Notes under the pieces: model-generated
What the model was told of the DNA's origin: nothing
Databases searched by the model: none
What the model saw: only the letters and a program-made list of their open reading frames with translations
Assembly (NCBI GenBank): GCA_035534615.1
Contig: DATLRO010000139.1
Span: 1 to 47,574, forward strand
Direction of reading: 5' to 3'
Source: JAGWRA01 sp035534615
GTDB taxonomy: Bacteria > Acidobacteriota > Vicinamibacteria > Vicinamibacterales > CAVVIG01
Length of the DNA stretch: 47,574 nucleotides
Shown here: positions 30,880 to 37,976 of the stretch, one piece after another
Layout of the letters: each line of letters begins with the position of its first letter
Numbering within the stretch: position 1 is the first letter of the stretch
Program-made: the position numbers and the translations under genes

Positions 30880-32048
30880 ATGAACCGGCTACGTCAGTCC
30901 AGCGTCCGCATCGGGCTCGCCGTCGGCTGCGCGATGGTCGCCGCGTCCGTCCTCAGCGCGCAGAAGCCGGCCCTGCACTATCCGGCCGCCCGCCGGGACG
31001 CCGTCGTCGACAACTACTTCGGGACCAGGGTTCCGGCGCCGTACCGGTGGATGGAGAATCTCGACTCGCCCGAGGTCAAGCGCTGGGTCCTGGCGGAGAA
31101 CAGGGTCACTTCCGCGTATCTCGCGTCGCTGCCGCAGCGCGACCCCTTCCGGAAGCGGATCACCGCTTCGATCCGGCCTCCGGCAGGAGCACGCCGTTCG
31201 AGCGGCCGGCGCTCACGTTCGATCCGTCGCAGTACGTCACCGAGCGCGTCTTCTACCATTCGAAGGACGGGACGCGCATCCCGATGTTCATCACTCACAG
31301 GAAGGGCCTGAAGCGGGACGGCACGAACCCGACGATGCTGTATGGCTACGGCGGATTCGACATTCCCACCCTGCCGACCTTCCGGCCGGACGTGCCCGCG
31401 TGGCTCGAGCGGGGCGGCGTGTGGGCGACGGCGAACATCCGCGGCGGCAGCGAGTACGGCGAAGCGTGGCACCACGCCGGCATGCACGAAAAGAAACAGA
31501 ACGTCTTCGACGACTTCATCGCCGCCGCCGAGTATCTCGTCAGCCACCGTTACGCGTCGCCGCGGACGCTGGCGATCATCGGCGCGTCCAACGGCGGCCT
31601 GCTGGTCGGCGCCGTCATGGAGCAGCGGCCGGATCTGTTCGCCGTGGCGCTCCCGGCGGTCGGCGTGATGGACATGCTACGCTACCAGAAGTTCACCGGT
31701 GGCGAGGCCTGGGAGACGGAGTACGGCTCGTCGGACGATCCGGTCGCCTTCCGGTACCTGTCCAAGTACTCGCCGCTGCAGAACCTCAAGCCGGGCACCT
31801 GTTACCCGGCGACGCTGGTGACGACGGCCGACCACGACGACCGCGTGGTGCCGAGCCATTCGTTCAAGTTCACCGCCGCCCTGCAGGCGGCGCAGGGTTG
31901 CGCGCGGCCGGCGCTCATCCGCATCGAAACCGAGGCGTCGCACGGCTATCGGCCGACCGACAAGCGGATCGCGGAAGAAGCCGACCAGTGGACGTTCGCG
32001 CTGGCGAACATGACGCCGCCCCGGGGCCCTGGGAGCGGGCGGCCGTAA
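30880..32048 (+). pseudogene. Prolyl oligopeptidase (S9A) with its propeller deleted
   Basis: The N-terminal part (30880 to about 31165) has a signal peptide, HYPAARRDAVVDNYFG, APYRWMENLDSPEVKRWV and RDPFRKRIT, typical of the start of S9A enzymes. The frame then changes and the sequence jumps to HRFDPASGRSTPFERP, DPSQYVTERVFYHSKDGTRI and the full catalytic domain: GYGGFDIPTLP, ATANIRGGSEYGEAW, Ser in IIGASNGGLLVG, Asp in TADHDDRV, His in EASHGYRP. Roughly 300 or more residues of beta-propeller are missing, and the two parts are in different frames. No functional enzyme can be made from this as written. The lesion is either a real deletion or a collapse in assembly. Confidence 0.8.
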
Positions 32049-32235
32049 CCCGCTGTGTTGGGGCCCTTTGCGCCCGGTGCGGGCGCAAAGGCGGTCTCCG
32101 TCCGCGCCACGAGCCCCCGACCGCCTGGTCAGAATCGGTCGCCGGCGGCGTCCGATCGGCCCGATAATAGAAGCAGGCGGGATCGACACGGTCAGGCACG
32201 AAGCGGCCGCGAGGCCCTCCCGCGGAGCAACAACC

Positions 32236-32925
32236 ATGGGCGTCAAGAAAATCGTTTACGGTATGGCGGTGATCGTCGCGCTGGGTGCGACCGGCACCGC
32301 GTTCGCGCAGCGGCACCCGCCTGCCCGGGGCGGGCACGAGACGGCGGTCCCGCGCGGGCGGGTCGTCCGGCCGGGCGGCGTCCGGATCCGACCGCACGCG
32401 TACATCTACCGGCGGGATCTCGATCACCCGCGCTACTACCAGCCGGCGTTCAGGTTCGGCCTCTACGTCGGCAGCCCATACGGGCTGTACGGCTACCCGT
32501 ACAGCTATTCGTACGGCTCTCCGTACGGCTCTCCGTATCCGTACACGTACACGTACTCGTACGGCTACCCGTATGCGTACACGTCCCCGTACGGCTACCA
32601 GGATCCGTACGCCGGAGCGGTCGCGATCGATCCGACCCCGACACCGGTTCCCGAGTACCAGACGGCGCCGCCGGTTCAGCCGGCGCCGACCGAACGGGGC
32701 ACGATCGCGATCGAGGGTGCGCCGGCGGGCGCGACGATCTCCGTGGACGGCTACTACGCGGGAGCCGCGAGTGACTTCACGAGCAGACAGCCGCTCAGCG
32801 AGGTGGCCGGGTATCACCGGATCGAAATCCAGGCCCCGGGCCGCCGCCCGGTGGTCATCCACGTCGACATTCAGCCGGGCCGGATGCTGACGTATCACTA
32901 TCCGACCGACAACCCGCTTCCCTGA
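32236..32925 (+). CDS. Exported Tyr/Pro/Gly-rich protein with PEGA-like domain
   Basis: A 229-residue protein. The signal peptide (MAVIVALGATGTAFA, cleavage near residue 25) is followed by a His/Arg-rich part (RPHAYIYRRDLDHPRYYQ). A strongly repetitive stretch follows (SPYGLYGYPYSYSYGSPYGS, then PYPYTYTYSYGYPYAY; residues about 80-125). The C-terminal domain is GTIAIEGAPAGATISVDGYY, then HRIEIQAPGRRPVVIHVDI, which matches the PEGA-type surface domain pattern. The Tyr-rich part could mediate adhesion, self-association or redox crosslinking (inference). It is encoded by short DNA repeats based on TACGG/CCGTAC, so it can expand or contract. Confidence 0.75.
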   Translation: MGVKKIVYGMAVIVALGATGTAFAQRHPPARGGHETAVPRGRVVRPGGVRIRPHAYIYRRDLDHPRYYQPAFRFGLYVGSPYGLYGYPYSYSYGSPYGSPYPYTYTYSYGYPYAYTSPYGYQDPYAGAVAIDPTPTPVPEYQTAPPVQPAPTERGTIAIEGAPAGATISVDGYYAGAASDFTSRQPLSEVAGYHRIEIQAPGRRPVVIHVDIQPGRMLTYHYPTDNPLP

Positions 32926-33133
32926 CGCAGCGCGTCCGGCTCCGGGCCACGGCGCGAGCCGCCGCCCCGGGGCCGCCCTTCGGCGGTCCCCGCTCCACAG
33001 ACGAGGTATGCGACGGCTCAGCCGGCCGCCGACCGTCGAGTCGGCGTCCAGCGGCCGATCGGCCGGCGTGGTAGCATCAGGACAGGACGGGATTCACGAC
33101 GGTCGACGTGCATTCGGCGAAACAGGAGACGCG

Positions 33134-33844
33134 ATGGCGAGCACTGATCTGGCGAGGGACACGGGATTCTCCACACTTTCCGCAGCCGAGCGTGTCAGCA
33201 CGTTCCTGCGTGCGGTGTACGGCTGGATGGCCGCCGGCCTCGCCATCACCGCGCTCACGGCCTGGCTCATCGCGTCCTCGCCGGCCGTGGTGATGGCGGT
33301 CGCGACCAACCAGCTGCTGTTCTGGGGGCTGGTGATCGCGCAGCTCGGCATCGTCTTCTATCTGTCGGCGCGCGTCCAGCGGCTGGCCCCGGCCACGGCG
33401 GGGATGCTGTTCGTCCTGTACTCGGCGCTGACGGGCGTAACCATTTCGTTCGTGCTGCTCGCCTTCACCGGACAGTCGGTGGCCACGACGTTCATCGTGA
33501 CCGCCGGGATGTTCGGCGCGCTGGCGCTCTACGGCACGGTGACGGCGCGCAGCCTGCAGGGGCTCGGCCAGTTCCTGTTCATGGGCCTCATCGGCGTCGT
33601 GATCGCGTCGGTCGTCGGCATGTTCTGGCACAGCAGCGCCCTGGAGTTCATCATCTCCTTCATCGGCGTCATCGTCTTCACGGGGCTGACGGCATACGAC
33701 GCGCAGCGGTTGAAGGCGATGTCGCTGTCGATGCCGGAGGGCCAGACCGAGTCCTACGCCATCGTCGGCGCGCTGTCGCTCTATCTCGACTTCATCAACC
33801 TGTTCCTGTTCCTCCTGCAGTTCATGGGCCGCCGGCGCGACTAG
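33134..33844 (+). CDS. Bax inhibitor-1 / YccA family membrane protein
   Basis: A 236-residue protein with about seven membrane segments, beginning FLRAVYGWMAAGLAITALTA, with the family signatures YSALTGVTISFVLL, MFGALALYGTVTARSL, GLTAYDAQRLKAM (Asp-containing BI-1 motif) and ALSLYLDFINLFLFLLQFMG. Members act as pH-sensitive calcium leaks or interact with FtsH. The start is ATG 33134 behind CAGGAGA. No operon partner is evident. Confidence 0.93.
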   Translation: MASTDLARDTGFSTLSAAERVSTFLRAVYGWMAAGLAITALTAWLIASSPAVVMAVATNQLLFWGLVIAQLGIVFYLSARVQRLAPATAGMLFVLYSALTGVTISFVLLAFTGQSVATTFIVTAGMFGALALYGTVTARSLQGLGQFLFMGLIGVVIASVVGMFWHSSALEFIISFIGVIVFTGLTAYDAQRLKAMSLSMPEGQTESYAIVGALSLYLDFINLFLFLLQFMGRRRD

Positions 33845-34000
33845 CGCCGGCCCCCGCCGTTCCCGCGAGCGGCCGCCGCACCTCGGTTGCGGCCGCAGTC
33901 CGGCCGCCCGGCGGCGCGCGCGTGATCCGCGCCCGCGCCCTCCTTCCTCACTTCCTCATGCCGCCCGGCGTTGAGCTTGATATCCTGGCCATGCTTCCCC

Positions 34001-34627
34001 ATGGCCCTGCATCCGCCGTTGCTGGTCGACCTCGCCCTGGCGCTGACCTACGCGCTCGTCGGCGGCGTCGTGGCACGCCGGCTCGGCCTGCCCACGATCG
34101 TCGGCTACCTGCTGGCGGGTGTGGCTCTCGGGCCGTTCACCCCGGGCTGCCAGGGCGATGTCGCATCGCTCCGGCAACTGGCCGAACTGGGCGTCATCCT
34201 GCTCATGTTCGGCATCGGCCTGCACTTCTCCCTGCGTGATCTCTGGCAGGTTCGCCGCATCGCCATTCCCGGGGCGCTGCTCCAGATGGCTGCGGCCGGT
34301 GTGGTGGTGTCGGAGTCCCCGTTCAGTCACCAGGTCGGCGCGGATCTGCTGCCGTTCCGGGAAGCGTTCGCCGTGCTCTTCTTCGTCTCGGTCGGCATGC
34401 TGGTGAATCCGGCGTATCTGGCGAGCCACTGGCGGGAGGTGGCGGCGCTGACCGTGCTGATTGTCGCCGGCAAGTCCGCGGTGGCCGCGCTGATCGGCTT
34501 CGCGTTTCCCTATCCAGCCCGCACCGCGGTGGTCGTCGGGGCCGGACTGAGCCAGATCGGCGAATTCTCGTTCATCGTGGGCCAGAGCGGCCTGGCGCTC
34601 GGCCTGGGCGATCTGGACATCGACTGA
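34001..34627 (+). pseudogene. CPA2-type cation/proton antiporter (YbaL/RosB-like), internally deleted and truncated
   Basis: A 208-residue product where relatives have about 550. Residues 1-98 match the first three membrane spans (GVVARRLGLPTIVGYLLAG, GPFTPG, LGVILLMFGIGLHFSLRDL). At residues about 98-101 the sequence jumps, in frame, to a segment from well past the middle (VVVSESPFSHQVGADLLPF, FAVLFFVSVGMLVNP, AGLSQIGEFSFIVGQSGLAL). About 170 residues are skipped. It then stops at 34625-34627, losing the last span and the TrkA-N domain. In the same frame after the stop, LAEARRRLDALRP continues to 34669, possibly a leftover of the C-terminal end. Transport by this product is unlikely. Confidence 0.75.
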
Positions 34628-34699
34628 CTGGCGGAGGCACGCCGGCGGCTCGACGCGCTCCGGCCCTGAAACGCGTGATCCGGTCGCACGGGCGGGGCG

Positions 34700-34915
34700 T
34701 CAGTTCCGTTCCTTCCATCCGCCATCCTGGAGGCGGGCGATCTCGCGGTCGACCAGCTGCCGGGCCCGTTCGACCCGGTGCCAGTCGTGATAGCGGGTCT
34801 CGCTGGTCACCTGCCCGTCCTGTTCGGCAAGCACTTCCCAGCCCTGATCCCGGTGGGCCCGGATCGTGTAACGGCGCGTGTGCTGGTCACGCTCCAGACT
34901 GCGGGTAAACATCAT
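34700..34915 (-). CDS. Small hypothetical cytoplasmic protein
   Basis: A 71-residue basic protein: MMFTRSLERDQHTRRYTIRA, GWEVLAEQDG, RYHDWHRVERARQLVDREIA, LQDGGWKERN. No Cys, signal or membrane span. The YTI...GWEV...DWHRVERA arrangement suggests a small alpha/beta fold, as in short proteobacterial and acidobacterial hypotheticals. It has an excellent ribosome binding site (GAGGAGGA, 34928-34921 region). It is convergent with the broken antiporter and divergent from the TPP enzyme. Function unknown. Confidence 0.65.
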   Translation of the reverse strand: MMFTRSLERDQHTRRYTIRAHRDQGWEVLAEQDGQVTSETRYHDWHRVERARQLVDREIARLQDGGWKERN

Positions 34916-35246
34916 GACGTCCTCCTCGACCGCAACGACCGCCGCGTCTTCCCGGATTGACAGCCCCTCCCGCCGAGGGCCTGCGCCTCTTGCCGGGTCA
35001 GGAGCTGCGCTCAGCCTCGAACGTTCCCCAAGATTGGGCCGGGTAAGCCTGTACATATCGGAAGGCGGACGCTCTCCAGCGTTAACACTGTGTAAACAAA
35101 CACCGCCGAGCTGGTGTACGACCGTCGAACTCATCGTAGGGCATCCACCCGCGGGCGCGACAACTGCGCGATCGCAGGGAAATGCGCCGGTCTGCGATAA
35201 GATGGCCCGCGCGCCGGTTTGCCGGCAGGTCACGCTCCGGTCGCCT

Positions 35247-36857
35247 ATGCCGCTCTCTTCCCCGACTGTCGCCGGCCTCATCGTCGAGGCACTGCACGCC
35301 GCCGGCGTTCAGCGCCTCTTCGGCATGCCCGGGGGCGGCAGCAACCTCGACCTCATCGAGGCGGGCCAGGTCCGCGGTCTGCCGTTCGTGCTGGCACACA
35401 CGGAGACGGCGGCTGCGCTGATGGCCTGCGCGGAGGCGGAACTGACGGGGCATCCCGGCGTCTGTCTCTGCACACTCGGCCCCGGCGTCGCATCGATCGT
35501 CAACGGCGTCGCGCACGCGTATCTCGACCGGGTGCCGCTGCTGGTCTTCAGCGATCGCCATCCCGACAGCGCGCAGGCCTGTCTTCACCAGCGACTCGAC
35601 CATCAGGCGATCTTCGCCCCGGTTACCAAGAAGCGCTTCGAGCTGACGCGCGATGACGCGCGCCGGATCCTGGAGGAGGCGCTGGCCACCGCCGTCGCGC
35701 CTCCGGCCGGCCCGGTGCACATCGACTGTCCCTCGGATGTTCTCAGCGGGCCGCCAGGATCCCGGACCGCACCGCATCCGGCTCCTCCCGTCGTGCCGCC
35801 ACCAGCGCCGTTGCCGCCGGCGATTGCCCGGCTCGTCGCGCACGCCAGGCGCCCGCTCGTCCTGGCCGGACTGGGCGCCGCGTCCGCACCGGCCGCGCAG
35901 GCCGTGCGCGCGTTCTGCGAGGCCCACGCCGTGCCGGCCATGGTGACGTACAAAGCCAAAGGCGTGCTGCCGGACGGGCATCCGCTGTACGCCGGGGTCT
36001 TCACGAACGGCGCCATCGAGCGGCCGATCCTGGATCGCGCCGATCTTCTGATCGGCGCCGGGCTGGATCCGGTCGAGCTGCTTCCCCGGCCTTGGAACCA
36101 CGCGCAGCCGATTCTCTACTGCGGGCCGCCGCTGCCGGCACAACGCCACGTTCCGTTCGCCGCCGGGATCGCGGGTGAGCTGCCTGCCGCGCTGGCGAGC
36201 CTGGCCGCCGGCCGGCCGGGCGGCACCGACTGGGATCCGGACGAACCGCTGCGAGCCGTCGCCGGACAGCGCGCCGCCCTGCGCGTCGACGCGCCCGGTC
36301 TCGCTCCGTTCCGCGCGATTGAAGTGGTCGCTGCGGCGGTCGGCCCGGACGCGCGCGTCACGGTCGATGCCGGTGCGCACATGTTTCCCGCCGTCGGGCT
36401 GTGGCCGGTCGTCGCGCCGCGGCAGATGCTGATCTCGAACGGTCTGTCGACGATGGGGTTCGCCCTTCCGACCGCCATCGGGGCGGCGCTCACCGATCGC
36501 GGTCGGCGAACGGTCGCCATCACGGGCGACGGCGGCCTGCTGATGTGCGCGGGCGAACTGCGGACGGCCGCCCGGGAGCAGCTCCCGCTGCTGGTCGTGG
36601 TCTTGAACGACGCGTCGCTGAGCCTCATCCGGATCAAACAGGACGGCAAGGGCTACGCGCCGGCCGGCGTGGGGATCGGCGAAGTCGACTGGCGGGCGGT
36701 CGCAGGGGCGATGGGCGTGCCGGCCTGGCGCGCAGACGACGCGGCGTCCCTGAGGGACAGCCTCCGGGCCGCCCTGGTCCTCGCCGGGCCAGCCTGCATC
36801 GAGGCCCGCGTCGATGGACAGTCCTACGCCACCACGCTGAAGGCTGTGAGGGGATAG
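35247..36857 (+). CDS. Thiamine-diphosphate enzyme, acetolactate-synthase/benzoylformate-decarboxylase type
   Basis: A 536-residue protein with the three-domain TPP layout. In the Pyr domain, LFGMPGGGSNLDLIEAGQ is followed by LAHTETAAALMACAEAEL with the activating Glu near 53, then GVCLCTLGPGVASIVNG. The central domain is ARRPLVLAGLGAAS, VPAMVTYKAKGVLPDGHPLY. The PP domain is SNGLSTMGFALPTAIGAAL, then TGDGGLLMCAGELRTA, ending in VVLNDASLSLIRIKQ, which forms the GDG...N metal/TPP motif. There is no acetolactate synthase small subunit nearby, so catabolic lyase, decarboxylase or glyoxylate carboligase-like activity is as likely as branched-chain synthesis. It starts at ATG 35247; no strong ribosome binding site is visible. 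Confidence 0.88.
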   Translation: MPLSSPTVAGLIVEALHAAGVQRLFGMPGGGSNLDLIEAGQVRGLPFVLAHTETAAALMACAEAELTGHPGVCLCTLGPGVASIVNGVAHAYLDRVPLLVFSDRHPDSAQACLHQRLDHQAIFAPVTKKRFELTRDDARRILEEALATAVAPPAGPVHIDCPSDVLSGPPGSRTAPHPAPPVVPPPAPLPPAIARLVAHARRPLVLAGLGAASAPAAQAVRAFCEAHAVPAMVTYKAKGVLPDGHPLYAGVFTNGAIERPILDRADLLIGAGLDPVELLPRPWNHAQPILYCGPPLPAQRHVPFAAGIAGELPAALASLAAGRPGGTDWDPDEPLRAVAGQRAALRVDAPGLAPFRAIEVVAAAVGPDARVTVDAGAHMFPAVGLWPVVAPRQMLISNGLSTMGFALPTAIGAALTDRGRRTVAITGDGGLLMCAGELRTAAREQLPLLVVVLNDASLSLIRIKQDGKGYAPAGVGIGEVDWRAVAGAMGVPAWRADDAASLRDSLRAALVLAGPACIEARVDGQSYATTLKAVRG

Positions 36858-37277
36858 TCCGCCCTCTGCCCATCAGCGTGCTCACCTGCCTTCATTTGTA
36901 ATTTGTTGTCTCCAGAAATCGAGAATCAATTCACCTGTCGGTCTTTCGACAAGGAAGAGCGACCCCATCTTCAGATGAATTCCTGAGTCTCACTTAGAGG
37001 ACGGAAAAATTGACACAGTCGATCAAAAATATCAAATCTGTCGCTTAAATGACTATATTGACATGTCAATAACTCCTTCCATAAACTTCATGCCTACTTC
37101 GCGGTGCTCTGTTCGGTTCCCGGCGTTTCGTCAAATGTCAGCGCGGACATAGACCATGCAGCACCGGCCGCCGTCGCCTCGCAGCTTCATTTCCATTTTC
37201 ATTCTTGATGAGCTTGTCGTCTCTTCGCTCACGGCGGCCGTGTGCTCCGCTCCGGCCCTGCCGCGCTGGAGACCACG
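36858..37277. promoter_or_regulatory. AT-rich non-coding island with operator-like palindrome
   Basis: From about 36890 to 37100 the sequence is far more AT-rich than the rest of the window, and no gene fits. It holds TTGACA at 37010-37015 followed at about 16-17 bases by TCAAAT, a fair promoter, and a second TTGAC within a perfect palindrome at 37056-37071. It lies upstream of the GNAT/subtilase/kinase genes on the plus strand, so it may drive them, or it may be acquired DNA. Confidence 0.45.
37056..37071. promoter_or_regulatory. 16-bp perfect palindrome, operator candidate
   Basis: TATTGACATGTCAATA is fully self-complementary. It sits about 45 bases downstream of a TTGACA box in the AT-rich island. 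Its size and symmetry fit a dimeric HTH repressor or activator site. The Fis-type HTH of the downstream sensor protein is one candidate binder (inference). Confidence 0.5.
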
Positions 37278-37952
37278 ATGAGAGAGCCGTGGCGTTCCGA
37301 GCGAGTCCCTGACAGATCGGCGTACGCACCGGACCACGGCGGGGCGGTCGTCGCCTCGGACTGGCGGGCGCGACTGCCCCTGCTGACCGGCGCGCTGGTC
37401 ACGCTGCGCGCCCTGCAGGCCGAGGATGCCGCGTCGCTGTTCTCGATGCTGACGACCGAAGAAGTCAGCCGCTTCATCTCCCCGCCGCCGACAACACTCG
37501 AGGGCTTCCGGCGGTTCATCGCGTGGACGCAGGAAGAACAGACGGCCGGTCGTCACGTCTGCTTCGCCGTCGTCCCGCGCGATCTGACCATGGCGATCGG
37601 CCTGTTCCAGGTCCGGGCGCTCGAACCGACGTTCGAAACGGCGGAGTGGGGCTTCGCGCTCGGCTCGCCGTACTGGGGCTCGGGGATGTTCGTCGATGCG
37701 GCCCGCCTCGTCATCGACTTTGCCATCGGCACGCTCGGCGTCCATCGTCTGGAGGCGCGCGCCGCGGTGCAGAACGGCCGCGGCAACGGCGCGCTGCACA
37801 AGCTCGGCGCGGTGCGGGAGGGCGTCCTGCGACGGTCGCTGCTGCGCGGCGGCCGCTATCTCGACCAGCTTCTGTGGACGATTTTTCACGACGAGTGGAC
37901 GGATGGCGGCGCCGCGCCGGAACCCTCGCCAACTCCGCGCAACGAGTCCTGA
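37278..37952 (+). CDS. GNAT acetyltransferase, RimJ/RimL-like
   Basis: A 224-residue protein with an N-terminal extension of about 35 residues. It begins the fold with LLTGALVTLRALQAEDAASL, continues with TTEEVSRFISPPPTTLEGF, and then FAVVPRDLTMAIGLFQVRAL. The acetyl-CoA-binding segment is WGFALGSPYWGSGMFVDAAR, followed by HRLEARAAVQNGRGNGALHKLGA, typical of the RimL group that acetylates N-termini or small substrates. The substrate is unknown. ATG 37278 was chosen. A later start near LLTGALV is possible. The subtilase gene begins 24 bases later, so the two may be co-transcribed. Confidence 0.85.
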   Translation: MREPWRSERVPDRSAYAPDHGGAVVASDWRARLPLLTGALVTLRALQAEDAASLFSMLTTEEVSRFISPPPTTLEGFRRFIAWTQEEQTAGRHVCFAVVPRDLTMAIGLFQVRALEPTFETAEWGFALGSPYWGSGMFVDAARLVIDFAIGTLGVHRLEARAAVQNGRGNGALHKLGAVREGVLRRSLLRGGRYLDQLLWTIFHDEWTDGGAAPEPSPTPRNES

Positions 37953-37976
37953 ACCCGGTTTTCCAGGAGAACGATT

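Noticed and set aside
35247..36857. Biosynthetic acetolactate synthase (ilvB)
   Set aside because: The TPP fold is clear, but no small subunit or ilvC lies beside it and substrate residues cannot be judged by eye, so no gene symbol was given.
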